Source: Chimonanthus salicifolius
Lineage: Eukaryota > Streptophyta > Magnoliopsida > Laurales > Calycanthaceae
Length of the DNA: 64,000 nt
Assembly (NCBI GenBank): GCA_013350335.1
Contig: CM023539.1
Location: forward strand, 33,652,631 to 33,716,630
Direction of reading: 5' to 3'
The number at the start of each line of letters is the position of its first letter. The stretch's first letter is position 1. The translations under genes were made by a program, and so were the position numbers. Of the stretch, positions 34,601 through 46,619 are shown in pieces. The notes beneath the pieces are model-generated. The model did not search any database and was not told the DNA's origin. It saw only the letters and a list, made by a program, of their open reading frames with translations.

Positions 34601-37600
34601 TAAAATTTAAATTTTACCCTCAAGATTCGTATTATTTTACGTTCAAAATATAATTTTTGATCCTAAGTAAAATCGGGGAAAAGATTAACCCCATCTGACT
34701 ATTGTGTGTTTATTTTTCCGCCTTGTGTGTTTAAATTCCTGTACTGTACCCTCTGGGCCAAATTCTCAATACGTCTTCATGGTCCTTCTTCTAGAAGACA
34801 ATACGAGGATAGGGCACTGAGTACTTTTATTTACTTTACTGTCTCTATACCCTCTGGGCCTCTCACAATACGTCTCCATGGTCCTTTCTCCAGAAGACAA
34901 TACGAGATAAGACACTGAGTACTTTACATTTTTCATTTTATTGTAATGTTTTGAATAGCTAACAACTAACTTTCTGACATAATTCAAAGGAGTAGAAAGA
35001 GCCTAGGTGACTCACTACACATATCATGTTTTTTGGAAAAATAGCACGGAGTTTGGGAAATTATTATGTGTATATACTGATAAATAGGAAATTTATACAT
35101 TTTACTCTATCTTACAGATTTTTTATGAAAAACTCAACCGGAGAAGGTGAGGAGACTCGAACCAACACTTGTATTGTGTTATATGTTAAACCCACTAACA
35201 CCAGACTGAAATGGGACCCATGGTCAATTAAAGATGAAAAATGCTATATAGGTCCAGAATACGAGACCTGACACTGCCTACATGTAAGGGATGTAAATGT
35301 TCTAACTTTTTAGAACGTAGGCGTTAAAATGGTGTCGGGGAGTCGAGGACTTATAGTCTCTAACGCAGTATAGACCCATGGAGTGTCTGGAAATTGTCGG
35401 GTAAAAATTGGGTGAAGGCATTCGTGTTATTAAATCCAGTTTTATATATTGGTGTGATATTGATTATTTTATTGATTTCTTGTACTAGTATTTGATACAC
35501 CAAATGGTAAGGCTGAAATATGGTAGTTCTCTCAGAATAAGCCCCTGTGTAAAGAGGGCACTGGAAATCATGCATTTGACATTTGCATCTGATAATTATG
35601 TTCATAAGTTAAATCTGTGGAAGATAATAACTTTGTGAAGTTTGATATTTGCCGTTGGGCTATAGTTGCTGAGATTAGCCGAACACCGTTTGCGAACCAT
35701 TGGGTTGGACGTGTTAGTAGGCTGTGGTCGACCGCCATCAACCGTTGGTGTTGGATGGGCTAATAGACTGGGTCGTGGAGACCTTATGCACTTGCAAGTT
35801 GCTATATTATTTCCGTGGAGGAATTAATATTAGTTCTGGTTGGAACTTTAAATGGGGGCTAACCCCGGTGTTGTAACATGGTTGGGGACCGACTCTAGTG
35901 TTAACAATACAATCTGAGTAAAAACCTTAGAAGATGATCCTAAGGTGAAAATGGGATATGCTAATAACATGCCTTTCTATGCATTGCTTATGTATTGTTG
36001 CATTACAATCATTGAATTTTATGGTGAGTTCTCCCCACTAGGCTGTTTCTCATGTCCCTTACAATGCAGGATCTAAACCAGATGAAGGATTGGAGGGACC
36101 AGTGGTGCCTCGTTGAAAGTCGAAACATAGAAGTTCCTAAGGTTTTCCGCACGTGGAAACCATTTGCTTACTTAAATATGTTTAAGTATTTGTAATAAAT
36201 ATGCCTCATGTGGCATAACAAACTTATGTTTGTAAGTTTTAATGTCGTATACATTATATCCACTATGCTTTTGTGCGTAACGCTGATGATACAAATGAAA
36301 ATATTCGTTGTGTGATATGGGTTGTATATGGGGACATATGGTATATGTTTGAGTCCATGTGTGAAAGGCACGCGTGACATTTTCTAGGATCGGGTTTTGG
36401 TAAACTTGAAGATCCAGCCCAGTTATGACGTTGGTGATTAGAGTTTATTGTTTCAAAAAAAAAAAAATTGTCGCGTTCCGGGCCCACATCTGGGTTTGGG
36501 GCGTGACACCAAGACCCATAAATTGTTCTGTTTTCTGTTTTTCCTCTCGGAAGCACCCTCGGAAGTTCCGAGACATGAGCCTCGGAAGTTCCGAAGGACA
36601 GAACCATGTTCCAAAGGTCCTGTGGACCAGTTTTTAGGCAGTGGGTCAGAAGTTACGAAGCCACAGTACCAGGTTCTGAGGCATGTTCCAAGGAGCCCAG
36701 TTTTGATTTATAAATCTTGGTTTGATTTAAGATTGCATGTTTTAGACCTTAGGTTTTAATGTGATGTTTAAACCCCTCTTTGATAATTAAAAATGATACT
36801 AACCCTTTTCTCTTGGTACTATAGTGTATATACTTATTGTATTCACTTCCAAGCCGCTCTATATGTGGTTGACTCAGCCCGATAGCTATCTATAGCTGTG
36901 CGATTTCCTTTGCCGCTCGGTAGAAAAGAAAGGTTCGAGCACCGAGTGACCTCTAGGCCTAACTCGCTATAAGAGTAGTGGCCTGAGCACCTTATATCTC
37001 TAGGCCTAACTCAATACATCAACCTGGTCATGTCCAGAAGACAATATGAGAAGTGGCCTGAGCACCCTATTATATATTACTGATTATTGTAACTTAAAAT
37101 GGTTAGAAACCAAATAGGAGACTCAGTTCCATTTCTCCGAAGATTTTCGGAAAATAGGATAGAAAGATTTGAAATACTATGAGTATGTATTGCCTTGTAT
37201 GCTATGTATATTGATCGTATATCTGTTTGTATGTTTGACAGATACTTCGATACCACACATTTTTTGTGAGAAGACTTAACACTGTAGTAGGAGTAAATCA
37301 GGTTAAAAATGATCTAGTGCAATGAGTGGTTTCAAGGATCTGTTTTGATGAACCTACTTATATGCCTAGACATGATGCGTTATTGTAAAGAGTGCTTATG
37401 GATATTAGTGTTGTTGATCATGTATGATGATGCTTATGAGTTGTGATGATGTTAATATTGCTTTCACGTACCCTTAACTACTGAACAATTACTGGCCTTG
37501 TGCGTGTCGATTTACGTCTACTAGACCAAGTGGGTCAGTTGTTGACCTTGGGTGTGTCAGTACCTGTTTTGGGTAGGCCGGAGATGTACTTACAAAGATT

Positions 37601-38231
37601 GTATTTTGACCGTGTCGGGACTTAATACTAATGGTCTTAGCATAGCATCTAGGTGTTACGGTAGATGTCAGCAGTTATGGAATGATGTTGAGATTTTGGC
37701 AAGATAAAACTCTTATGTTGATAATATTGATTTTGGCTAACCTAATATTCAATAAACTGCATTGTTATGTTCTTTCACTAGGCTAGTTAGCTCACACTAC
37801 TCATATTTCCGGAGATGTACTCGAGGAGGAGGAATCTCCATATCGAGCTTAGGAAGGATAAGCTGTTGCGTTGCCTTAGGTTTCCCATGGACGGGAACTT
37901 GTTGTTGATGTTTGGTTCTTTGGAACTATAATTTGTGTAAAGTGCCGTATGTGGTACTTACTATGTTTTGAATTGTATAAACCACTATGTGATCCGCAGT
38001 TACTCTGATCAGATTATGAAATATTTCGTTTATGGAAATATATGATTGTATGTTATGTGTTTGCTTGTGGGTAGGCTTATGGTATGTGTTTGAGTCCACA
38101 TATCAAGAACATGCGTGGCTTTTGTTTCTGGGCCTAACTCTTGATCCAGCCCACTTATAGGTCTTGAGATTAGTTTACAAAAAAAAAAAATCAGTAGCAT
38201 TCTGAGCCCACTTCCGGGTCGGGGCGTTACA
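31686..38231 (+). repeat. Gypsy-type long LTR (about 3.2 kb) split by a nested LTR
   Basis: Starts TGTAATACCCTGATCC and ends TCGGGGCGTTACA. It is followed after GA by TTGGTATCAGAGC, so the right edge is a true LTR/primer-site junction. Removing the nested LTR (33172-36508) gives about 3.2 kb. A second copy in inverted orientation at 46620-49284 follows the same order from the start to about 37680. It holds a TATA box (TCTATAAATT near 32470) and palindromic TTCCGA clusters. There is no partner LTR or coding region, so the element is truncated after the primer site. Confidence 0.85.
33172..36508 (+). repeat. Nested solo LTR, 3.3 kb, with CCAAG target duplication
   Basis: Starts TGTAATACCCCATCCC and ends TTTGGGGCGTGACA. 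It is flanked by CCAAG at 33167-33171 and 36509-36513. Taking it out restores the outer LTR, as the uninterrupted copy at 47780 shows. It is related to the outer LTR by its ends, an A run before the terminal part, and a CAGAAGACAATACGAG subrepeat present twice (about 34748-34829 and 34849-34925). It has a TATA box (CTTATAAATAGG near 34240). It has no internal domain, so it is a solo LTR left by recombination. Confidence 0.9.
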
Positions 38232-38233
38232 GA

Positions 38234-38246
38234 TTGGTATCAGAGC
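38234..38246 (+). other. tRNA-Met primer-binding site after the long LTR
   Basis: TTGGTATCAGAGC, two bases after the LTR end at 38231. It fits the initiator tRNA-Met complement exactly from 38235. Confidence 0.85.
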
Positions 38247-40392
38247 TTCGGCTCAAACTCTACGACTGTGATGGGTTACAACATGCAACCGCTACGTATC
38301 AGCCAATATCGATTGATACTAGTTTTTTATTAAAAAGAAATGACTGATTTTCAAGCTATTTTTATAAATTCTTCAAATTTAAAAATATTTAAAAGGAATT
38401 TATTCAAGTTTTTACTTTTTTTAGTTATTTTCAATAATTTTGACCATTTTGAGTTAATTTCATCAATTTATTTTCGAATTTAGGCTCTAAGATAATCTCA
38501 AATTGAGTTTTTGTGAAAATAATTTAATGACATAATATTCAATTCTTATGGAATTCAATGGAGATGTATTAATGTCATTCACATAGTATGCAGAGTATCT
38601 GTGTGAATTTTCAAGATTTTTCTAAAAATTTGATAAAAGTCAAGTTTTTTAAGATACTTCTGATTTTTTAGTTTTTATCGAAAAAAGAATGAAATGATAT
38701 ACAAATGTTTCTACAATTAAATTAAGATCCCTTAATGTGATTGTTATAGTTTTTAGGATGTTTGTGCGATTTTTCTAATATTCGGACGTTTTTATGAAAC
38801 TCAAAAATTTTTACAATAAAAATTTTTATGTATCATAACACAAGATAAATGTCACTAAGGGATACTTGAGAATATACTGTATAAAATTTTCAGACATTTT
38901 CAAAATTTAAAAACATTTTTTAAAATACTTTATATATATTGAAATTTCAACTTTGAAGGGTCTAAAACTCTATAAAAATAATCATTATTTTTTTTAAAAA
39001 AAATGTTGACCCTAAGTTTTCGATTTTTTTCTTTTTTCTTTTTTTTTATATTTTAAAAAAATAGAGGAAAATGACGTATTGACAATTTATCATACATGTC
39101 TGTCCTCCTAATTTTAAACCCCTCACCTGCACAAAAATTAAAGCCGTGCGTACATATGCACAGCTATACCATCAATTCCCCTTTCTAAAGAAAAATCACT
39201 CTTAATCTTTTCAAACTTAATGAGAAATTACAATATATCAAGTTTAATATTACATTATTCTCTAAATTATTAGGATGGGAATTTGTACTTATCTTAATAT
39301 CAATTTACATGCATGATTTCCATATGAAATTCTTCACAAACAGTGTTTTATGAAGTTTTAATGGAAAAGCTAATCACACATTTCAAACTTGATAATTTGT
39401 CATTTAACCAAAAGAAAACTAAGAAGTGTTTCCAAGTGCTCCAATCTATTCTCGTCAAAACCTTGTGAAAGTTGGTTTTACATTTTGGACTTTCTTTTAT
39501 CTATAGTATAATAGTTTTAATGTTCTTTCTGAAATTTATCTTTCCTTTTATCCATACGCACAAATACAAATTATACAAATTTTTCCATTGATTGGAGAAC
39601 TAAATGATAAAAAATTGGAGTTCTTTATATTTTGCACTATTAACTTTTTAATTTACTAAAAACAACAATAAAAAGAAAACAAAATCACCATCATAATTTA
39701 CTGTTGAATAATGGGAGAGACTATTAATTCATTATAGAAGACCATAATTTACTATAATATCAGGATGCATGCCAAACTGTAAATTGAAGTTTTAGATTCG
39801 GAGTTTTAAGTCGAATTATGCATTTCGATGAAGAAATGTGGCTTTCTCGAATTCAAGTACGGTCTGAACTCCTTCTAATGAGTTAATTTGATTGCAGAAT
39901 CAAATTAATTAGGCATTAATTAATGTAAGCTATGAACAATGAAAATTTCACCATGCAATTAATTAATACTAATTAAATGAAATTCAACAGAAGAGCAAAT
40001 TAAAATCAAAATACATCAACTCATTGTTCTAGAGATATTTGGGCTTCCCCTCTATGGAGATGCAACTTGTGCCATGTGGGGTCCACACAAAAGTGACTTC
40101 AATGCATGGTGGCACTTCAAGTAGGACCCACACGATGAGTCAGCTGGTGACTCAACTGTTCGGGTCTATGAGCAGTAGTTGGGTTTGGGTCTAGCAACTT
40201 TGGAAGCCCAATGCGTTTCTAAGTGAGCTCAAATTTTGAACTAATGAAGGTGGCCTTTAATGGACTGCGTTTATGGACCCCTCTTCTCTCCATTAAATCG
40301 AGTACAAATCTGAAGAACGAACTCATCAATTTTGATTAATTGGGTCGGCTTGTCTTCAATTGGACTCGCGTCTAATTTATGGAGTTCAATCC
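38247..40392. other. AT-rich DNA after the primer site, no coding capacity
   Basis: The first 70 bases look like retroelement leader. Then 38320-39110 is very AT-rich without ORFs, and 39110-40392 is ordinary intergenic sequence. No gag or polymerase remnant is visible, so the internal part of the gypsy element is lost. Confidence 0.6.
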
Positions 40393-40591
40393 TGTTAACA
40401 TTTATGGTGACTTGACCGTTTCCTACTTCTTTGTGTAACAGTAGAATATTTTTATTTTCATTCTATCAATTACCTAATTCTTTGTGTAACAGTAGAATTC
40501 TATTCATTGTAGAATTCTCTTTACATACAAGTATACACAAGCATCTTCCTACATTGAGGAACACACATCAATTTCTGTGTCAAATTTCACA
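40393..40591 (+). repeat. 5' LTR of the third copia element
   Basis: Direct repeat of 44444-44643. It contains an internal duplication of CTTTGTGTAACAGTAGAAT. Confidence 0.9.
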
Positions 40592-40652
40592 TGGTATTGA
40601 GCCAGAAATCGGTTCCCTTCGGTTTTTTTTTTTTTTTGTAGTTTCTACATAA

Positions 40653-41146
40653 ATGGATTCTTTTGCTCTTGAAACTTCAAGCGCAGACACGGTTTTATTT
40701 CTGAGGTGGTATTTCTCTCCAGTTCCCTGCTGTTTTAGTCAGGTATACATTACCTGCTGTTGAATCAAAGAAAGAAATCTCTTTGCTGCAGTTGCACGGC
40801 CCACACACAACAACAACAAAAACAAAACAAAACCAGTCCTCTTTCTGGTTTCACTGCTGCCTGGTACTGACGTCATACTTTCTTGCTTCTGCGCTGATTG
40901 ATTGCAAGTGCTCCTTTGTCCACTTCCAGAATGCAGCAACCCTTATTGCAAAACCCACCAACTGTGGCAACACTTCTCAACGTGGTAACTCGACCAATCA
41001 TCGGCCTCGCCTTCATTGTAATCACTGTAGTCGAGATGGTCACACTCGAGACCATTGCTACAAGCTTGTTGGTTTTCCTCCAAACAAACTAATGCACCTG
41101 CTCATGCATCCAAATCTGACGATCACATTATGACCAGTTATTAGTT
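40653..41146 (+). pseudogene. Copia gag remnant with CCHC zinc knuckle
   Basis: An ATG at 40653 opens a short gag-like start (MDSFALETSSAD) that ends at a stop. At 41016-41063 the sequence encodes CNHCSRDGHTRDHCYKLVGFP, a complete CCHC knuckle of the nucleocapsid. The 300-codon gag core between them is absent, so the region is internally deleted. Confidence 0.75.
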
Positions 41147-42732
41147 ATGCTCTCTTCAGGTAGCACCTTATCTAGTTCTCACCTTGCAGGTATTGCCCTC
41201 ACCGTTCCATCCCATTCCATATGGATTATTGATACTGGTGCCAATAATCACATGTGTTCCAATTTATCTTTATTTTCTTCATACAAAGCATGCTCTACCT
41301 CTTCACATGTTCAACTTCCCGATGGATCACCTATACCTGTCACACACATTGGAACTGTTCGCCTTTTTCCTTTTATTTTACTTGAGCATGTCTTCTTCAT
41401 TCCATCCTTTAAATTTAATCTCATCTCTGTAAGTCACATTGCTTCATCCACTGGTTGTTTACTGACTTTTATATCTTCACACCGTTTTTTTCAGGACTCG
41501 TCAACGAGGAGGACGATTGGATATGGTGACGTTCATGCGAGCCTTTACTACTTCCATGCGGCATCGGCACTGACCGTGACTTCCCCTCCCTCTTTTGATC
41601 TTTGGCATTTACGTCTTGGTCATTTGAACCACCACAGTTTGAATAAATTAGCTAAAGATGTTGATTTTATTTCTTGTTCCAAGCATAAAACTTGTGAGAT
41701 TTGTCCTCAAGCCAAACAAGGATGCTTACCTTTTTCTTCTAGCTCTATTACTAATACCAGGCACTTTTCCTTAATTCATTGTGATATATGGGGTGCTTTT
41801 TCTCAACCACCTCTGAATGGTTCTCGTTATTTTTTAACTATTGTGGATGATTTTACTAGATGCACCTGGATTTATCTTACGCGTGTCAAGTCTGAGACCA
41901 AATCAATTTTAGAGTCCTTTTTTGCCATGGTTAAGACTAAATTTCATTCTTGCATCCACTCTCTTCATTTAGGCACTGGTACTGCCATCTTCCCTTTTAT
42001 CCAACAGGTTAGGACGGATAATTGTACTGAGTACCTTTCCAATGCCATGCAACACTTCTTTTCCACTCATGGGGTCATTTATCAACGGAGTTGTGTCGTA
42101 ACTCCGCAACAAAATGGTATTGTTGAGCGCAAGCACCGACACCTTCTTGAAGTTGCTCGTGCTCTTCGCTTTTAGGCCCACCTACCTTTACAATTTTGGG
42201 GAGAGTGTGTCCTCACTGCCACTTACCTCATCAATAAGATACTCACCCCTATTTTATCAAGCAAATCCCCACATGAAATTCTATTCAATTCTAAACCAGA
42301 CTACTCTCGTTTGCGCGTTTTTGGAAGTTTATGTTTTGTCACAATTATAACATCCAACATAAGTTTGACCAACGGGCCAAACCAAGTATCTTTCTGAGTT
42401 ACCCTTATGCTCAAAAAGGTTATCACATCTTTAACATTGCTTCCAAATCCGTCTATACTTCTTGTCACGTGACCTTCTATGAGGGTGTATTTCCTTATCG
42501 TGATTTGCCTCCCTCCATACCATCATCTTCTCCTGTTGCTCCTTTGCCTATGCCAGATGAACCCTGTTTTGATTTTCCCCTTGACTCCCATGTTGCATCT
42601 ACCGACCCCCCTATACCACCCTTAGTCACTCCAGTTACCTCCACAACACCTAACCGACCTCCTGTTGCACCCTCTTCCATTATTTCTTTTGTAGATTCAT
42701 CACCACAGGCCCAGCCTAGATGCATCCGATGA
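41147..42732 (+). pseudogene. Copia protease, pre-integrase and integrase (broken)
   Basis: 41147-42175 is open for 342 codons. It has the protease active site WIIDTGANNHMCSNLS (41222-41270), pre-integrase WHLRLGHLNHHSLNKLA and CEICPQAKQGCLPF (41600-41740), and integrase HCDIWGAF, IVDDFTRCTW (41845), VRTDNCTEY (42008) and TPQQNGIVERKHR (42100). The D, D, E triad is present. A stop at 42173-42175 and frameshifts break the C-terminal part. 42331-42732 is the Pro/Ser-rich linker. Confidence 0.88.
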
Positions 42733-42744
42733 CCACCACCTTAC

Positions 42745-44441
42745 TTGGCCAATTATCATTGCTCCATCGCTACTCATGAGCGTCCACACTCTCCATCAAA
42801 TTCCAAGTTGACAAGTACACCCTATCCCCTTCATCATTACCTTTCTACTTCTAATCTCTCTGTTGCACACAAATCTTTCATTTCCACCATTTGTTCAACA
42901 GATGAGCCTCACACCTTCTCCCAAGCTATCAAGTCACCACACTGGAGAGATGCCATGGAAAAAGAAATCGCTGCTCTTGAGAAAAACAACACTTGGAGCC
43001 TTACTTCTCTTCCCACCAACAAAAAACTCATTGGCTGCAAATGAGTGTACAAGATTAAATATCGGTTTGATGGTTCTATCGAGCGCTATAAAGCTCGTTT
43101 GGTCTCCAATGGCTTCACTCAGGTTGCAGGGTTGGATTATCATGATACTTTTGCTCATGTTGCTAAATTGGTCACCGTTTGTGCTCTCCTGTCCATCACT
43201 TCTGTCAAGCGTTGGTCTCTTCACCAACCCAATGTTGACAACGCCTTTCTACAATGTGATCTCGATGAAGAGATTTATATGTTGCTTCCGCCTGGTTTTG
43301 CATGACATGGGGAGAAACGGATTTGCAAACTAAATAAATCCATTTATGGGTTGATGCAGGCTTCGATTCAGTGGTTTGCAAAATTTTCTACCACTCTCCT
43401 TCAAGCTGGTTTTTTGCAGTCTAAGTCTGACTGCTCCTTATTTACTCATCATCATGGAGCTTCATCCACATTCATTTTGGTCTACGTTGATGATATCATT
43501 ATTACCGGCAATGATGACTTGGCCATTCAACGTCTTAAGAGGTTCCTAACAAGTAAATTCTTTATTAAAGATCTAAGCACATTTAAATATTTTATTGGCA
43601 TCGAAGTGGCCCATTCTTAGAAAGGTCATTTCCTCTCTCAACGGAAATACACCTTGGATATTCTCAAGGATATTGGCTTCATTGGCAGGCGCATCTCTGA
43701 TTTCCCTATGGAGCAACATTTACGATTATCTCCTGATGATGGAACCTTACTGCCTGATCCCACTGTCTATCGCCGATTAGTGGGCCGTCTTACTACCTCA
43801 CCGTCACATGACCAGACATAAATTATTCAGTTAATGTTTTAAGTCAATTCATGCACGCTCCCCGCAGTGTTCATCTGGATGCAGCACATCATATGGTACG
43901 GTACTTGAAGGGTTCTGTCAGCAAGGGGATTCTTCTCTCATTTTCTAGCAGTCTTCACCTGTGCGGTTACTGTGCTTCTGATTGGGTTTGTCGTCCTGCC
44001 ACTAGACGTTCTACCACTGGGTACTGCACATTTCTTGGTTCCAGTCCCATTTCTTGGAAGACCAAGAAACAACCAACTGTTTCTCGCTCCTCCACTGAGG
44101 CAAAATACCTTGTCATGGCTAATTTAACAAGCGAATTACAGTGGTTGAGACAATTGCTTGGCGATCTTGGTATTTCTCACTTTTCGGCTATTCCATTGTT
44201 CTGTGACAATCAAGCTGCGTTACATATTGCCAACAATTTGATTTTTCATGAACACACCAAATATATCGAGCTAGATTGTCATTTTGTTCGTGAGAGGATC
44301 CAGTCATAGCTTATTGTCCCTCTACACATCCCTCCTAATGCTCAACTTGTGGATCTCTTCACCAAACCGTTGGGCAAGAATTTATTTCATACTTTGATTG
44401 GCAAACTAGGCATTATTTCCATACATGCTCCACCTTGAGGG
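42745..44441 (+). pseudogene. Copia RT and RNase H (broken)
   Basis: The RT starts at about 42890 with HTFSQAIKSPHWRDAMEKEI, followed by a stop within the conserved GCKWVYK-like site (a TGA at 43042-43044). 43045-43305 has FNAFLQ-like DNAFLQCDLDEEIYMLLPPG. 43351-43620 keeps the catalytic YVDDIIITGND. RNase H spans 43851-44309, with CASDWVCRPATRRSTTGY (the usual ADWAG altered to SDWVC), SSTEAKYLVMA and LFCDNQAALHIA, then LVDLFTKPLG at the end. At least four stops are present. Confidence 0.87.
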
Positions 44442-44443
44442 GG

Positions 44444-44643
44444 TGTGTAAACATTTATGGTGGCTTGGCAGTTTCCTACTTCTTTGTGTAACAGTAGAAT
44501 ATTTTTATTTTCATTCTATCAGTTACCTAATTCTTTGTGTAACAGTAGAATTCTATTCATTGTAGAATTCTCTTTATATACATGTATACACAAGCATCTC
44601 CTACATTAAGGAAGACACATCAATTTCTTTGTCAAATTTCACA
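44444..44643 (+). repeat. 3' LTR of the third copia element
   Basis: Direct repeat of 40393-40591. It follows the polypurine tract and begins TGTGTAAACATTTATGG. Confidence 0.9.
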
Positions 44644-45943
44644 GATCCTGCATCAACACATTAAAATATTACTTTTCTAATTAAAAGATATACATAATCT
44701 CTCTCTAAATTTATTACAATCAATGATAAACTCATCACGATCTTAATATATATTAACATTTACATGATTCAATTTTTTGGTACATCAAACTAAACAAGTA
44801 GTGGCCTCACTAGGCATGATGATGTAGTTCCTAGTGTTTTTACATTATTATATGAAATCTATGATCCACATGTAAATATAATACATTATCTCCGGGATAT
44901 GGTCTCCTAAAACCAAGCATCATCCACACCCACATCCCCTAAAAAGGTTGTTGATGATTCAACCGGTCACTATTTTACCTAAGCGTGTGATCATTCTCAT
45001 TATCAACTAATATTCTTTTCTATAAGTAATCAAAGAATGAAAGCTTTTAAGCGAAGGTAACAAATTAGTTTAATCCACCCGGATAGTTAAGTTGTTCTAA
45101 ATTTTTAAAATTAAACAAGAGATCTTAGGTTCGACTCCTCTTAAATTTATTTGATATATGAAACTTGCAGTTAATTTCATTTATTCTTCAAATTAGTCTT
45201 ATTTCTTTAATATGAAATAAAGATACTCATATTATAAAAGGAAATGTTACAAAACATTAAAAAAAAAGTACAACCATCAAATGTATCTGATGATTAGATT
45301 CAATCAGTGCCATCTACTTATTGGTTGACTACAGTGCAAAATTTCGTTGAACATCCTGTCCTTGTGTGTTTGGTGCCAAATGGACGGTCAGAAATAAGGC
45401 CTTTTGAACTTTTAACATGAACCATCCATATTGCTGGTGTACTTATTGTAAGATTAATCCACAAAACTGTGCAAAATTGCAAGGACAGTGGTCCCTTCAA
45501 GCTTATGCTTACTTGTACCTGAGGTCAACCTCCTACCTCAAACATTATTTACTGTTCCATCACTCTCATCTACAATTGGTAAAATCTGACTTTGATTGAT
45601 CTAAACTCATATATTTTCATAAATATCTTAATTTGACTCAAAATCCATTTAATATATCGTTCAACTCTTAGTTATTTATAAATGAATAGATCCGACTTAA
45701 ATCCAAAAATAAATGTGAAAATTAGACTAATTCAATTATTATCACATCACGTCTATATGCAATACATACAATTTATTTTTCCTGCTTTTTGGCCTATATT
45801 GTTATATCATCTAAAATAGAATTTTAAATTAAATTTGGCCTAATTTCAAAATCCAAACCAGTTAATGAAAGAATTTCTCTAAAAAAATAAGTCAACCCTT
45901 GGAATGCAAATCTTTCCTAATCGGACTTAGTGTCACCCTCAAC
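44644..45943. other. Intergenic DNA, no gene; possible SINE remnant
   Basis: AT-rich, with no recognisable ORF. Only the SINE-like segment at 45060-45180 stands out. Near 45320-45490 there are short inverted CTGTCCTTG-type copies (45356-45364 and the complement near 45479-45487) without clear element ends. Confidence 0.5.
45060..45180 (+). mobile_element. Possible tRNA-derived SINE remnant
   Basis: A perfect A box pattern TAGTTAAGTTG (45084-45094) and a perfect B box GGTTCGACTCC (45128-45138) are spaced 33 bases apart, as in SINEs and tRNA genes. The rest does not fold into a tRNA that I recognise. No target duplication or tail is clear, so the ends are approximate. Confidence 0.4.
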
Positions 45944-46412
45944 CAATGTTATCAAAACTGGACCGTCGAACGAACCGTTTTCGAGGCATTTTGGGTTCAA
46001 CCGCAGCCAAAGCCGGTCAAGTAATAATATTACAAATAACATTACGTAAAACATTTTTTACAAATAACATTTATAAATATTACAAATAACATTTAAACTC
46101 TAAGTAATATACTAAGATGGTGAAGGATGTGGGATAGAAATGGTAAGACACCTTTATATTTCAAGTATATCTATTTTTAATATTAAATTTTGATATTTTG
46201 AAGGGGGAATTTTTTTAAAAAAGAAATTCAAATTTTGTGGACCGCTATTCTGGCCTGCAGTTTTATGTGCAAAACCTCATAAACTGTGGTTCGCGGCAGT
46301 TTTCTGCGGTTTAACTGGAAAAACGCTTTTTTCAACTTGACTAAACCGCAGTCATGCCGGTTTTGATCTAACCGGAGGTTCGACCGCAGTCCGATCCAAC
46401 TTTGATAACACT
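45944..46412. mobile_element. Mutator-type MITE with 9-bp target duplication
   Basis: The ends are imperfect inverted repeats: CAATGTTATCAAAACTGGAC on the left, and on the right, read inward, AGTGTTATCAAAGTTGGATC. The exact 9-base repeat ACCCTCAAC flanks it (45935-45943 and 46413-46421). Length 469 bp with no ORF. A 9-bp duplication points to a MULE-class transposase acting in trans. The inverted repeats extend inward with gaps (CGGTTC/GAACCG-like segments). Confidence 0.85.
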
Positions 46413-46619
46413 ACCCTCAACAATAATATGGTCCTATGATTTTCGTTTTTATGTATGATAAAATCACCATGAATTAAAACAAAGATGCATTACCTTAGTA
46501 TAGGCACTTGTAGACTTGGAAAATATGATATGATCTGTTTATTTGACTTAATTTATTTAATATATAATCAACATTATAAACATAATAGTTTCATCCTGCT
46601 CAAAATCTCATCATAATTT

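Larger units (their letters stand above)
40393..44643 (+). mobile_element. Ty1-copia LTR retrotransposon with gag mostly missing
   Basis: LTRs of about 200 bp (40393-40591 and 44444-44643) have TG...CA ends. The primer site TGGTATTGAGCC (40592-40603) follows the first LTR. A polypurine tract TTGAGGGGG lies directly before the second (44435-44443). Flanks AATCC (40388-40392) and GATCC (44644-44648) match at four of five bases. Copia domains follow in order with many stops. The gag core is nearly absent, since the zinc knuckle lies only 410 bases after the primer site. Confidence 0.92.

Noticed and set aside
45084..45138. Possible tRNA gene with perfect A and B boxes
   Set aside because: No acceptor stem or anticodon arm is recognised. 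Listed only as a possible SINE remnant.
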